A stretch of 64,000 nt of DNA from Sinorhizobium sojae CCBAU 05684 (GCF_002288525.1 NZ_CP023067.1:2862501-2926500); one strand, 5' to 3'; shown: positions 1 to 10,301, counted from the stretch's first letter. Notes: generated from the sequence alone by a model not told the origin. Numbers and translations: made by a program.

Positions 1-1
1 G

Positions 2-829
2 CGTTATGGCGACGGCTTTTGCGGCGCGAGCGATACAGCGCGTCTCGGAGAAACGATCGCGATCGACGGCGTTCGCATATGCTTCCATCCGGCCGGCCAC
101 GTGCTCGGATCGGCGCAGATCTCGGTCGAAACGAATGGAACGCGGATTGTCGTCTCCGGCGATTACAAGCGCCGCCCGGACCCCACCTGTCTGAGCTTCG
201 AGCCCGTCCCCTGCGATGTCTTCATCACCGAGGCGACCTTCGGCCTGCCGGTGTTCCACCATCCGGACGACAGGGTGGAAGTTGCCCGTCTGCTTCAATC
301 GCTGAGGCAATTCCCCGAGCGAGCCCATCTGGTCGGCGCCTATGCGCTCGGCAAGGCGCAGCGCGTCATCGCCCTCCTTCGTCAGCAGGGCTATGACGCG
401 CCGATCCACATCCATGGCGCGCTTGCGAAGCTCTGCGAGTACTACCAGCGCGAAGGTATCGAACTCGGCGAAATCCGCCACGCAACGGTCGAGGGCGGGA
501 ACCGACAGGACCTCGCCGGCGCGATCATCGTCGGCCCTCCCTCGGCCTTCTCCGACCGCTGGGCGCGGCGCTTCGCCGACCCGCTTGCCGCCTTTGCTTC
601 CGGCTGGATGCTCATTCGCCAACGGGCGAAGCAGCGCGGCGTCGAACTGCCCCTCGTTATCTCCGATCATTGCGACTGGGCGGAACTGACACAGACCATA
701 CGGGACATCGCACCAGGTGAGGTCTGGGTGACGCACGGCCGCGAAGAGGCCCTCGTGCGCTGGTGCGAGTTGGAGGGCATCCCGGCACGCCCGCTGCACC
801 TCGTCGGTTACGACGATGAAGGGGAGTGA
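2..829 (+). CDS. Ligase-associated DNA exonuclease (metallo-beta-lactamase fold), 5' truncated by window edge
   Basis: The reading frame is already open at base 2, so the N-terminus lies outside the window; 275 residues are visible. Early in the visible part is HPAGHVLGSAQ, the mid-domain metal-binding histidine region of the CPSF/SNM1-like metallo-beta-lactamase family, and SDHCDW near the C-terminus is typical of the 'ligase-associated DNA exonuclease' subfamily. The stop is 3 bp before the ATP-dependent ligase start, so the two genes are almost certainly co-transcribed. By family, the product is a predicted nuclease working with the ligase in DNA end processing; this is inferred from the gene pair, not from the sequence alone. 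The first internal candidate start (GTG at 101) would cut the fold in half and was rejected. Confidence 0.9.
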   Translation, partial: RYGDGFCGASDTARLGETIAIDGVRICFHPAGHVLGSAQISVETNGTRIVVSGDYKRRPDPTCLSFEPVPCDVFITEATFGLPVFHHPDDRVEVARLLQSLRQFPERAHLVGAYALGKAQRVIALLRQQGYDAPIHIHGALAKLCEYYQREGIELGEIRHATVEGGNRQDLAGAIIVGPPSAFSDRWARRFADPLAAFASGWMLIRQRAKQRGVELPLVISDHCDWAELTQTIRDIAPGEVWVTHGREEALVRWCELEGIPARPLHLVGYDDEGE

Positions 830-832
830 CCG

Positions 833-2446
833 ATGAAGGCCTTCGCTGAACTCCTCGGCCGCCTCGTGCTCACGCCGCAGCGAAACGCCAAGATCCGGCT
901 ACTCGTCGATTATTTCCACACCACCCCGGACCCGAGCCGCGGCTATGCGCTGGCGGCGATCGCCGGCACGCTTTCGCTCAATGCCGTGAAGCCGGCCCTG
1001 ATTCGCGACCTCCTGCTCGAGCGCATGGACGAGGTCCTGTTCCACTATTCCTATGACTACGTGGGCGATCTCGCCGAGACCGTTTCGCTTGCCTGGGAGC
1101 CGCCGGCCGATGTCGCGCCGGCGGACATTTCCCTCGGAGAGATCATCGAGCGCCTCCAGATGGCGGGACGCTCCGAGGTGCGCTCGCTCGTGCGCGATAC
1201 GCTGGACCGACTCGATGCGTCCGGCCGTTTCGCCTTCCTGAAGCTTGCCACCGGCGGGTTGCGGATCGGCGTCTCGGCGCGGCTCGCCAAACAGGCGCTG
1301 GCGGACATGGGTGGCAAGGATGTCGGCGAGATAGAGAGGCTCTGGCACGGCCTGGCACCGCCCTATTTGCCCCTCTTCCTCTGGCTCAGCGGAGAGGGTG
1401 AGATGCCTGTGCTCAAGACCCCCGCCGTCTTCCACTCGGTGATGCTCGCGACGCCAGTCGCCGAGCACGAACTCGAGGGGCTCGATCCCGCCGATTTCGC
1501 CGCCGAATGGAAATGGGATGGCATCCGCGTGCAGCTTGCCAATATCGGCGGCGTGCGGCGCCTCTATTCGCGCAGCGGCGACGAGATCTCCGGCGCCTTT
1601 CCCGAAATCCTCGATGCCGCCGACTTCACCGGCGTCATCGACGGCGAATTGCTGGTCGGCGGGACCGCGCGCAGCAACCGCGCTACGGGCAGCTTCGCCG
1701 ACTTGCAGCAGCGCCTGAACCGCAAGACGGTCAGCCGCAGGCTGCTTGAAGACTTTCCGGCCTTCATCCGCGGCTACGACATCCTGTTTTCCGGCGAGCA
1801 GGACATCCGCCCGGAGCCCTTTTACGTCCGCCGCGAGGCTCTGTCCTCTTTGATCGACTCCGCCTCGCCGCAACATTTCGACCTCTCTCCGCTGGTCCCG
1901 TTTTCCAGTTGGGAGGAACTGGACCGCCTGCGCTCGAGCCCGCCGGATCCGGTGATCGAAGGGGTCATGCTGAAGCGGTTCGATTCGCCCTATCTGGCTG
2001 GCCGCGTCAAAGGGCCGTGGTTCAAGTGGAAGCGCGAACCGTTCAACATCGACGCGGTGTTGATGTATGCGCAACGCGGCCACGGCAAGCGATCCAGCTA
2101 CTATTCCGATTTCACTTTCGGTGTCTGGACGGAAGGGGAAGACGGAGCGGCGCTCGTCCCGGTCGGCAAGGCCTATTTCGGCTTCACTGACGCCGAACTC
2201 GAGATCCTCGATCGGTTCGTGCGCGACAACACGGTCGAGCGCTTCGGCCCGGTGCGCGCCGTGCGGGCGGAACCCGATGCCGGGTTCGTCGTCGAAGTCG
2301 CCTTCGAAGGCATAAACCGTTCCACGCGCCACAAGTCGGGCGTCGCAATGCGCTTTCCGCGCATCGCCCGCCTGCGGCCCGACAAGCTGCCACGCGACGC
2401 CGACCGGCTGGCAACCCTGCAGGCGATGATCGGTGCGAGGGCATGA
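833..2446 (+). CDS. ATP-dependent DNA ligase (ligase-associated operon type)
   Basis: 537 aa. The adenylation motif KWDG is at residues 227-230, so K227 is the expected AMP-bound lysine, followed by RLYSRSGDEIS, IDGELLVGG (motif III) and later GVMLKR and FKWKRE (motifs IV/V). About 200 residues precede the catalytic core and form the DNA-binding domain of this class. An OB-fold region follows to the end. Length and layout match bacterial ATP ligases annotated as 'cisplatin damage response' ligases. It follows the exonuclease gene by 3 bp. It would seal nicks during repair, alongside the NAD-dependent replicative ligase expected elsewhere in the genome. Start ATG 833 is the first available in frame. 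Confidence 0.92.
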   Translation: MKAFAELLGRLVLTPQRNAKIRLLVDYFHTTPDPSRGYALAAIAGTLSLNAVKPALIRDLLLERMDEVLFHYSYDYVGDLAETVSLAWEPPADVAPADISLGEIIERLQMAGRSEVRSLVRDTLDRLDASGRFAFLKLATGGLRIGVSARLAKQALADMGGKDVGEIERLWHGLAPPYLPLFLWLSGEGEMPVLKTPAVFHSVMLATPVAEHELEGLDPADFAAEWKWDGIRVQLANIGGVRRLYSRSGDEISGAFPEILDAADFTGVIDGELLVGGTARSNRATGSFADLQQRLNRKTVSRRLLEDFPAFIRGYDILFSGEQDIRPEPFYVRREALSSLIDSASPQHFDLSPLVPFSSWEELDRLRSSPPDPVIEGVMLKRFDSPYLAGRVKGPWFKWKREPFNIDAVLMYAQRGHGKRSSYYSDFTFGVWTEGEDGAALVPVGKAYFGFTDAELEILDRFVRDNTVERFGPVRAVRAEPDAGFVVEVAFEGINRSTRHKSGVAMRFPRIARLRPDKLPRDADRLATLQAMIGARA

Positions 2447-2512
2447 TCCTATTTCAGCACGACGGATGAAGAATTGTTAAGGAGACTCTGAAATTATCGC
2501 AGCGAACTTCAT

Positions 2513-5218
2513 TTGCATGCGGGTCTGCTGGGTAGTCTTGTGCCAGAAAACAACATCCTCAACCTCGGAAAGTCCCGGCTTTCGCGATTTCTGACCCCCA
2601 ACTACCTTCCGGCGGTCATCGCCACCATTGTCGTGATGGTGGCCGGGATCTTCGCCGACCATCAGAACCGGATCATTTCGGAAGCGCGCATGCGCTCGCT
2701 CGTCGCCAACGAGCTCGCGCCGATCCACTCGAACCTAGAGAACAGCATTAACGGCAATATCCAGCTCGTCCGCGGTCTGGTCGGCACCATAGCCACCGAA
2801 CCGGAGATGCAGCAGCAGCGTTTTGCCGAGCTCGCGCAAAGCATCTTCACCGAGCGCTCGCAGTTGCGCAACCTTGCGGCTGCCCCGGATCTGGTCGTGT
2901 CGATGGTCTATCCCGTCGAAGGCAACGAAAAGGCCATCGGCCTCGATTATCGCAGCAATGAAAAGCAACGTGCGAGCGCGTTGCGGGTGATGGAGACGAG
3001 AAAGCTCGTGCTCGCCGGCCCAGTCGAACTCGTGCAGGGCGGTCAGGGGTTGATCGGCCGTTTTCCGGTGATTACCGGCAAGGCAAAGCGCTTCTGGGGC
3101 CTGGTCTCGGCCGTCATCGATGTCGATCAGCTCTATCGCGACAGTGGCCTGGTTTCGCTTGATCTCGACATCGATATAGCCATTGCCGGCCGCGACGGTC
3201 TGGGGCGCCATGGTTCCGTCTTCTTCGGGGACTCCACGATCTTCCGGAATGCGCCGGTCGAAATAGACGTTGCCCTGCCGGGCGGCTCCTGGCGCATCGC
3301 GGCGATACCGAAGGGCGGATGGCCCGCGACGCCGCAAAATGCCTGGACGGTTCGCCTGCTGATCCTGCTCGGCGGGTTGATGATCGTCGTCCCGATGATC
3401 ATGACCGGCCGCTTGACGACAGAGCGTCAGGAGAACATTCGAGCGCTGAAGCGGAGCAAGGATCAGCTCCAGGAACTTTCCCACCGCTTGAAGATCGCGC
3501 TTGACGCGTCGAAGATCGGCATTTGGGAAGTGGACATCGACAGCGGCAAGCTGCTCTGGGACAGCCGGATGAAAGAGCTCTACGGCGTCCGAACGCATGT
3601 CGGCACGACAACCGCTGTCTGGGAAGAGAGATTGCATCCGGGCGATCGCGTGCGCGCCGAAGCGGAATTCGCCGATGCAGTCGCAACGGGTGGAGCCTAT
3701 AACTCCGAATTCCGCATCATTCTCCCCGGCGGCCGGATCCGCCATATCCGCGCCATCGGCTCCACCTACCTCGCCGAGAGCGGCACACGCAAGATCGTCG
3801 GCGTCAACTGGGACGTGACGGCCGACATCGAAACGCGGGCGAGGCTTTCGGAAGCCAAGCGTCTTGCGGAGGCGCACAGCGCCGAGTTGGAGGCCGCGCG
3901 CCACCGCATGGAATTCAATGCGCTTCACGACCCGCTCACCGGATTGCCCAACCGCCGCTTCCTCGACCAGATCCTGGCGAACCGCAGCAGACAATTCGAT
4001 GCCGAGGCAAGGCTTAGCATTTTTCACATCGATCTCGACCGCTTCAAGCAGATCAACGACACGCTCGGCCACGCCGCCGGCGACGAGATCCTCAGGCATG
4101 CCGCCGCGCTTCTGCGGGAGAATGCGCGCGAGGGCGACTTCGTCGCGCGCATCGGCGGGGACGAATTCGTCATCATTCGCGCGAGCGGAAGCCCTGACGA
4201 GGATGGGGCACTGGCATCCCGCATCATCGAGGCGATGAGTACACCGGTCCGCTACAAGGATCAGGAATGCCGCATCGGCGTCAGCATCGGCATTGCCGGC
4301 CAGACAGCCGCCGCTGACGAACTCTCCCAGGTTCTCGTCAACGCCGATATCGCGCTTTACGAGGCCAAGCGCCGCGGCCGCAATCGCCACGAAACCTTCA
4401 CGGGCGCGCTCAAGACCGAGGTTTTCAGGACCAAGCAGACCGCCGATGAAATCCTTCGCGCTCTTGAGCAGAACGAATTCATCGCGCATTTCCAGCCGCA
4501 ATTCTGTCCGAAGTCGCTGGAGGTAATCGGCGTGGAGGCACTGGCGCGCTGGGATCATCCGACCAAAGGGCTCATCGGCCCGCACGCCTTCTTGAAGACG
4601 GCCGAGGACATCAACGTGGTCGCGGCGATCGATCAGGCGATCCTGGAGCAGGCGCTTTTCCAGATCTGCCGGTGGGAGGCGAACGGTGTCCGCATACCGA
4701 AGGTCTCCGTCAACCTCTCCTATTCACGGCTGCGCGACGAGCGGCTGATCGAGCGGCTGGAGCAGATGCACATACCCGAAGGGCGGTTTTCGTTCGAACT
4801 GCTGGAGTCGATCTCCTTCGATGAGAACGACCTGACGGTGCTGTCGAATATCCGGCGCATAAAGGAGCTCGGCATTGACATCGAAATCGACGATTTCGGC
4901 ACTGGCTATGCTTCGATCGTCAGCCTCCTGAAGCTGACGCCACGCCGGCTGAAGATCGACCGGCAACTGGTGCTGCCGATCCGCGAATCGGCTCAGCAGC
5001 GGCGTCTGGTGGAATCGATCATCGACATCGGCACGTCGCTCGGCATCGAAGTGATCGCCGAGGGCGTGGAAACGCTGGAGCATGCCGCCATTCTCAAGGA
5101 ACTCGGCTGCCATGGCCTCCAGGGCTATGCCTTCGCACGACCCATGGGTGCCAACGATCTCGCTGCCTTCATCTTCGAGCGGCGATGGCGCGCCGCTGAG
5201 CGTAAGCTCGGGACTTGA
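2513..5218 (+). CDS. CHASE-PAS-GGDEF-EAL c-di-GMP signalling protein
   Basis: About 901 aa. Order: an N-terminal membrane segment (residues ~25-45), a periplasmic CHASE-like sensor (~60-280), a second membrane segment (~285-305), a PAS domain (~325-440, with W-E-V-D), GGDEF at about residue 548 and EAL at about 674, with DDFGTGYAS later. The GGDEF signature is intact and is preceded five residues upstream by REGD, a product-feedback I-site (RxxD). Both diguanylate cyclase and phosphodiesterase activities are therefore possible. The start is uncertain: TTG 2513 has no close ribosome site (AAGGAG lies about 30 bp upstream), and GTG 2540 is an alternative. The ligand sensed by the CHASE domain cannot be read from the sequence. 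Confidence 0.9.
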   Translation: MHAGLLGSLVPENNILNLGKSRLSRFLTPNYLPAVIATIVVMVAGIFADHQNRIISEARMRSLVANELAPIHSNLENSINGNIQLVRGLVGTIATEPEMQQQRFAELAQSIFTERSQLRNLAAAPDLVVSMVYPVEGNEKAIGLDYRSNEKQRASALRVMETRKLVLAGPVELVQGGQGLIGRFPVITGKAKRFWGLVSAVIDVDQLYRDSGLVSLDLDIDIAIAGRDGLGRHGSVFFGDSTIFRNAPVEIDVALPGGSWRIAAIPKGGWPATPQNAWTVRLLILLGGLMIVVPMIMTGRLTTERQENIRALKRSKDQLQELSHRLKIALDASKIGIWEVDIDSGKLLWDSRMKELYGVRTHVGTTTAVWEERLHPGDRVRAEAEFADAVATGGAYNSEFRIILPGGRIRHIRAIGSTYLAESGTRKIVGVNWDVTADIETRARLSEAKRLAEAHSAELEAARHRMEFNALHDPLTGLPNRRFLDQILANRSRQFDAEARLSIFHIDLDRFKQINDTLGHAAGDEILRHAAALLRENAREGDFVARIGGDEFVIIRASGSPDEDGALASRIIEAMSTPVRYKDQECRIGVSIGIAGQTAAADELSQVLVNADIALYEAKRRGRNRHETFTGALKTEVFRTKQTADEILRALEQNEFIAHFQPQFCPKSLEVIGVEALARWDHPTKGLIGPHAFLKTAEDINVVAAIDQAILEQALFQICRWEANGVRIPKVSVNLSYSRLRDERLIERLEQMHIPEGRFSFELLESISFDENDLTVLSNIRRIKELGIDIEIDDFGTGYASIVSLLKLTPRRLKIDRQLVLPIRESAQQRRLVESIIDIGTSLGIEVIAEGVETLEHAAILKELGCHGLQGYAFARPMGANDLAAFIFERRWRAAERKLGT

Positions 5219-5432
5219 GAGCAGCCGAAGGCTGCGCACAGCGCCGGCCAGTTCTCTCCGGCGACCCAGGTAGCCGACTGAAAAAAAGCCGTAAAAACAT
5301 ACGCCTTTACCGTTTGGAGGGCGATGCGGGCATTGCCTTCGTCGGCCGCTTCGGCGACGATATCACCGGCGCGTCAGGACCCAATCCCAATACAAGTCAG
5401 GCGGGAGTCGAACGATCGTATACGCGGAGAAA

Positions 5433-8339
5433 TTGCTTACCATCTTCCTTCTCGCCCCTTTCGGGGGGAGTCTCCTCGTACTCTTCTTCCCGTCGGATCA
5501 GCGCGGCGCCACGGCTTGGTTCGCCGGCGCCATCGCGCTCGTCTGTTTCCTGTTGGCGGCCGGTCTCTACCCCTTCGTCACCGCAGGCGGCGTGCTGCGT
5601 TTCGAACTCGATTGGATCCCCGAGCTCGGCCTGAACCTCACATTGCGGATGGACGGCTTTTCCTGGTTGTTTTCAACGCTGATCACGGCGATCGGCGTCC
5701 TCGTCGTGCTCTATGCCCGCTATTACATGGTGGCGGAAGATCCCGTCCCGCGCTTCTTCGCGCTGTTCCTCGCTTTCATGGGCTCGATGCTCGGGGTCGT
5801 GCTTTCCGGCAACCTGATCCTGCTCGCAGTCTTCTGGGAACTGACGAGCATTATGTCCTTCCTGTTGATCGGCTATTGGCACCACAACGCCCATGCGCGC
5901 GACGGCGCCCGCATCGCACTGACGATGACCGGCATGGGCGGCCTCTCCATGCTGATCGGGCTGCTGCTCATCGGACGCGTCGTCGGCAGCTACGAGCTCG
6001 ATGCGGTGCTCGCCTCCGGCAATGCGATCCGCAATGATCCGCTCTACCTGCCAATCCTGATCCTCATCCTCTTCGGCGCGCTGACGAAGAGCGCGCAGTT
6101 TCCGTTTCATTTCTGGCTGCCACACGCCATGGCCGCGCCGACGCCGGTTTCCGCCTACCTGCACTCGGCAACCATGGTGAAGGCCGGCGTCTTCCTCCTT
6201 GCGCGGCTATGGCCGGTCATGGCCGGCACGGAGGCCTGGTTCTGGATCGTCGGCCTTGCGGGCCTGTCGACGCTATTGCTCGGCGCCTATTTCGCCATTT
6301 TCCAACAGGACCTGAAGGGCCTGCTCGCCTATTCGACCATCAGCCATCTCGGGCTGATAACCGTACTCCTCAGCCTCGGCAGCCCGCTCGCGGCGGTCGC
6401 CGCTGTCTTCCACATCGTCAATCATGCCACCTTCAAGGCGTCGCTGTTCATGGCGGCCGGCATCATCGACCACGAGACCGGCACGCGCGACATGCGCAGG
6501 CTGAGCGGCCTCTTTCACTACATGCCGATTACGGCGACGCTCGCCATGGTCGCCAGCGCTGCGATGGCCGGCGTGCCGCTGCTCAACGGCTTCCTGTCGA
6601 AGGAGATGTTCTTTGCCGAGGCGATCGAGACGCATCTCGTCAATACGCTCGATACGGTGACGCCCTATGTCGCGACGATTGCGGGCATGTTCGCCGTCAC
6701 CTATTCGCTGCGATTCATTCACAGCGTCTTCTTTGGTGCTCCGCCTGCGGATCTGCCGAAAAAGCCGCACGAGCCGCCGCGCTGGATGCGGGCACCCATC
6801 GAATTCCTGGTGCTCGCCTGCCTGGTCGTCGGCATTCTTCCGGGCCGGACGATCGGTCCCTTCCTGGACACTGCGGTCGTCTCGATCCTCGGGGACAGGA
6901 CGCCGGACTACAGCCTGGCCGTCTGGCATGGCTGGAACGTCCCGCTGATCATGAGTTTCGTGGCGCTTTCGGGCGGCGTCGGCCTCTATTTCCTCATGCG
7001 CTCCTATCTCGCGACCGGGATCGAGGGCCCGCCGGTTTTCCGGCTGCTCGAAGGACAGCGCATCTTTGAGCGCGTGCTGGTGACGCTTTCGTGGAAATGG
7101 GCGCGCTCGCTCGAACAGAGGCTCGGTACGCGCCGGCTGCAACCGCAGATTTTGCTCCTCGTTTTCCTGGCGGTTTCGGCGGCCGCAACCCCGCTTTTCC
7201 TCCGGGGTTTCGAATTGCCGTCCTTGGTGATACGCGGCGTCGACCCGGCCTTCGCCCTGCTCTGGGCGATCGGCATCGCCTGCGCCGTCGGCGCAGCCTA
7301 CCAGGCAAAATTCCACCGCTTGTTCGCGCTCGTACTGCTCGGCGGAGCGGGGCTCGTCACCTGCATCACCTTCGCCTGGCTCTCCGCACCAGACCTGGCG
7401 GTCACCCAACTTCTCGTCGAGATCGTCACGACCGTGCTCATCCTGCTCGGATTGCGTTGGCTGCCGAAACCCGTCCAGAAGCCGGAGCCGGAGGATATTC
7501 CGTTCCGCATCCGCTTCCGGCGCCTGCGCGACCTCCTGCTTGCGCTTGCCGCCGGCGGCGGAATGACGCTCATTGCCTATCGGGTGATGACGCAGCCGGC
7601 GTCCGGGACCGTCGCTAGCTACTTCCTCGAGCGCGCCTATAGCGAAGGCGGCGGCACCAATGTCGTCAACGTCATCCTGGTCGACTTTCGCGGCTTCGAC
7701 ACGCTCGGCGAAATCGCCGTTCTGTGTATCGTCGCCTTGACCGTCTTCGCGCTGCTCCTGCGTTTCCGCCCGCACCCGGACAGCCAGGATATCCCGCTGC
7801 AGCAGAGGGTGCAGAACGCCTTCGACGACGACCATCCGGATCGGAACGCCGGCGACAGCATAGCCGAATACCTCCACATTCCTTCCGCGATCATGCGCTG
7901 GATGTTCCCGGTCACGGGCATGCTCGCCGCCTATCTCTTCCTGCGGGGTCACGACCTGCCGGGTGGCGGCTTTGCCGCGGGCATCGCCATGTCGATCGGC
8001 TTCCTCCTGCAATACATGTCCGGCGGCACGCGCTGGGTCGAGGAGCGGCTGCGCATCCACCCGTTGCGCTGGATGAGCCTCGGCCTATTGGTCGCGGCCG
8101 CCACCGGCATCGGTTCCTGGCTGTTCGGCCATCCGTTCCTGACCTCGCATTCGCAATATGCGACGCTTCCGATCATCGGCAAGGTGCCGCTGGCGAGCGC
8201 AATTCTTTTCGACCTCGGCGTCTTCTCGCTCGTGCTCGGCGCCACGGTGCTGATCCTCATCGCGCTGGCGCACCAGTCCGTCCGCGCACCGCGCGCCCAT
8301 GCGAGACCCGCGCGCACCGAGAGGGAGGCGGCACAGTAA
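5433..8339 (+). CDS. phaA: Monovalent cation/proton antiporter subunits A and B, fused (Pha/Mrp type)
   Basis: 968 aa, almost entirely hydrophobic segments. The first ~770 residues are MrpA/NuoL-like, with conserved stretches such as FWLPHAM and HSATMVKAG. The last ~150 residues match the MrpB/MnhB domain (around GHDLPGGGFAAG). The A-B fusion is characteristic of rhizobial pha operons and group 2 Mrp systems. The product is the main proton-pathway subunit of a multisubunit inner-membrane K+ or Na+/H+ antiporter. The start is TTG at 5433, preceded by GGAGA. No ATG fits in frame before the conserved N-terminus. phaC begins on the last base of the stop codon. In rhizobia this operon supports pH adaptation and root-nodule invasion (established for S. 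meliloti pha; transfer to this strain is inference). Confidence 0.95.
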   Translation: MLTIFLLAPFGGSLLVLFFPSDQRGATAWFAGAIALVCFLLAAGLYPFVTAGGVLRFELDWIPELGLNLTLRMDGFSWLFSTLITAIGVLVVLYARYYMVAEDPVPRFFALFLAFMGSMLGVVLSGNLILLAVFWELTSIMSFLLIGYWHHNAHARDGARIALTMTGMGGLSMLIGLLLIGRVVGSYELDAVLASGNAIRNDPLYLPILILILFGALTKSAQFPFHFWLPHAMAAPTPVSAYLHSATMVKAGVFLLARLWPVMAGTEAWFWIVGLAGLSTLLLGAYFAIFQQDLKGLLAYSTISHLGLITVLLSLGSPLAAVAAVFHIVNHATFKASLFMAAGIIDHETGTRDMRRLSGLFHYMPITATLAMVASAAMAGVPLLNGFLSKEMFFAEAIETHLVNTLDTVTPYVATIAGMFAVTYSLRFIHSVFFGAPPADLPKKPHEPPRWMRAPIEFLVLACLVVGILPGRTIGPFLDTAVVSILGDRTPDYSLAVWHGWNVPLIMSFVALSGGVGLYFLMRSYLATGIEGPPVFRLLEGQRIFERVLVTLSWKWARSLEQRLGTRRLQPQILLLVFLAVSAAATPLFLRGFELPSLVIRGVDPAFALLWAIGIACAVGAAYQAKFHRLFALVLLGGAGLVTCITFAWLSAPDLAVTQLLVEIVTTVLILLGLRWLPKPVQKPEPEDIPFRIRFRRLRDLLLALAAGGGMTLIAYRVMTQPASGTVASYFLERAYSEGGGTNVVNVILVDFRGFDTLGEIAVLCIVALTVFALLLRFRPHPDSQDIPLQQRVQNAFDDDHPDRNAGDSIAEYLHIPSAIMRWMFPVTGMLAAYLFLRGHDLPGGGFAAGIAMSIGFLLQYMSGGTRWVEERLRIHPLRWMSLGLLVAAATGIGSWLFGHPFLTSHSQYATLPIIGKVPLASAILFDLGVFSLVLGATVLILIALAHQSVRAPRAHARPARTEREAAQ

Positions 8340-8686
8340 TGGAACTCATACTCTCCGCCGGCATCGGAGCGCTGACCGCATCGGGCGTCTATCTGCTGTT
8401 GAGACCGCGAACCTATCAGGTCATCATCGGGCTTTCGCTGCTTTCCTACGCGGTCAATCTCTTCATCTTCGGCATGGGACGGCTGCGGGTGAATGCACCG
8501 CCCATTCTTCAGCCGGGCGGCATCGGCGACCTGGCGCACCACACCGATCCCGTACCGCAGGCACTGGTGCTGACCGCGATCGTAATCGGCTTCGCGATGA
8601 CCGCCCTGTTCCTCGTGGTGATTCTCGCCTCGCGCGGCTTCACCGGCACCGACCACGTCGACGGCAGGGAGCCGCGCGGTGACTGA
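8339..8686 (+). CDS. phaC: Cation/proton antiporter subunit C (MrpC/NuoK-like)
   Basis: 115 aa with three hydrophobic segments, related to NuoK. It starts MELILSAGIG. The ATG at 8339 overlaps the phaA stop by one base (TAATG), which indicates translational coupling. It contains a typical MrpC segment (DPVPQALVLTAIVIGFA, around residues 78-94) in which the DP-QALVLTAIVI core is diagnostic of the family. It is a small membrane subunit of the antiporter complex. A much longer frame running through the 3' end of phaA (from 7724) is open but is a shadow of phaA. Confidence 0.95.
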   Translation: MELILSAGIGALTASGVYLLLRPRTYQVIIGLSLLSYAVNLFIFGMGRLRVNAPPILQPGGIGDLAHHTDPVPQALVLTAIVIGFAMTALFLVVILASRGFTGTDHVDGREPRGD

Positions 8687-10298
8687 GTGGCTCCACCATC
8701 TGCTGATCCTGCCGATTCTCGTGCCGCTCGCGGTCGCCGCCGCGCTGGTCCCGATCAACGAGCGCGAGCGGACGCTCAAGGGTTCCATCGGCTTTGTATC
8801 GACACTCGTGGTCTTCGTCGTGACGATGATCCTCATGCGCCTTGCGGCGGCGGGCGAGGACAGCCTACCGGGTGACGGCGTCTACCAACTCGGCAATTGG
8901 CCGGCGCCCTTCGGCATCGTTCTCGTCCTCGATCGGCTCTCTGCGCTCCTGTTGTGCCTGACGAGCGGCCTTGCGCTCGCTGCCCAGGTTTATTCGATGG
9001 CGCGCTGGCATACGGCCGGACATCATTTCCACTCGCTCGTCCAGCTTCTTCTGGCCGGCCTCAACGGCGCTTTCCTGACGGGCGACCTCTTCAACCTCTT
9101 CGTCTTCTTCGAAATGATGCTCGCGGCGTCCTACGGTCTTCTGTTGCATGGCTCCGGTCCGCTGCGGGTGAAGGCCGGGTTGCACTATGTCGCCATCAAT
9201 CTCGCCGCCTCCTCGCTTTTCCTGATCGGCGTCAGCCTGATCTACGGCACCACAGGCACGCTCAACATGGCGGATCTCGCGACAAAGCTCGCGGCGCTGA
9301 CACCCGAAAGCAGGATGCTCGTCGAGACCGGCGCCGCCCTTCTCGGCATCGCATTCCTGGTAAAGGCGGGCATGTGGCCGCTTGGATTCTGGCTGCCGAC
9401 GGCCTATGCCGCGGCAACGCCACCCGCCGCCGCCGTCTTCGCCATACTGACGAAGGTCGGGATTTACATCATCCTCCGTCTGCACCTGCTCGTCTTCGGC
9501 GCCGCGGCCGGCGCCTCGGCCGGTTTCGGCCAGAGCTGGCTGCTTGCGGGCGGCATGGCGACGATCGCCTTCGGCGCCATCGGCGTGCTGGCATCACAGG
9601 CGATGGGACGGCTCGCGGGCTATTCCGTCCTCGTCTCCTCGGGCACGTTGCTTGCCGCCATCGGGCTAGGGCATGAGGAAATGCTGGCCGGCGCGCTCTT
9701 CTATCTCGTCAGTTCGACGCTGACGATCGCCGCCTTCTTCCTGCTCATCGAGCTCGTCGAACGCGGCCGCGATGCCGCAGCCGACGTATTGGCGGTGACG
9801 ATGGAGGCCTATGGCGACTTCGACCAGGACGAAGAGGAGGAGGAAGCGGGCGTCGCCATTCCGGGCACCATGGCCGTGCTCGGCCTCTGCTTTTCGCTTT
9901 GCGCTGTGCTAATGGCCGGCCTTCCGCCACTTTCGGGATTCATCGCCAAATTCGCGCTCCTCAAGGGCCTCTTCGACATGTCGGCGGCTGACCCGGCAAT
10001 GGCAATTTCCGCTGCCGACTGGACCTATGTGACGCTGATCATCCTTTCCGGGCTCGCGGCCATGATCGCCATGAACCGAATCGGGATCCGCACCTTCTGG
10101 GCCTCGATCGAGGGAACCATCCCGCGTGTCGTCATCATCGAAATCACGCCGGTCGCGGTCCTGCTCGCCGCCTGCCTCTTCCTGAGCTTCCAGGCGGGCC
10201 CCGCCATGCGCTACATGCAGGCAACGGCCGACGACCTGCTTGCACCGGCACTGCACAGCGAGCGGGTCCTTTCCGCACCCCGGGCCGGAGGCCGATAG
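8679..10298 (+). CDS. phaD: Cation/proton antiporter subunit D (MrpD/NuoN-like)
   Basis: 539 aa multispanning membrane protein with the proton-pumping antiporter core shared with NuoM/NuoN (FEMMLAASYGLLL, then LVKAGMWPLGFWLPTAYA). The start is GTG at 8679, overlapping phaC by 8 bp. An acidic loop (FDQDEEEEEAG, around residue 385) interrupts the hydrophobic pattern and is cytoplasmic or periplasmic by prediction only. It forms the second large channel-like subunit of the Pha complex. phaE follows after 3 bp. Confidence 0.95.
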   Translation: MTEWLHHLLILPILVPLAVAAALVPINERERTLKGSIGFVSTLVVFVVTMILMRLAAAGEDSLPGDGVYQLGNWPAPFGIVLVLDRLSALLLCLTSGLALAAQVYSMARWHTAGHHFHSLVQLLLAGLNGAFLTGDLFNLFVFFEMMLAASYGLLLHGSGPLRVKAGLHYVAINLAASSLFLIGVSLIYGTTGTLNMADLATKLAALTPESRMLVETGAALLGIAFLVKAGMWPLGFWLPTAYAAATPPAAAVFAILTKVGIYIILRLHLLVFGAAAGASAGFGQSWLLAGGMATIAFGAIGVLASQAMGRLAGYSVLVSSGTLLAAIGLGHEEMLAGALFYLVSSTLTIAAFFLLIELVERGRDAAADVLAVTMEAYGDFDQDEEEEEAGVAIPGTMAVLGLCFSLCAVLMAGLPPLSGFIAKFALLKGLFDMSAADPAMAISAADWTYVTLIILSGLAAMIAMNRIGIRTFWASIEGTIPRVVIIEITPVAVLLAACLFLSFQAGPAMRYMQATADDLLAPALHSERVLSAPRAGGR

Positions 10299-10301
10299 CC
10301 G

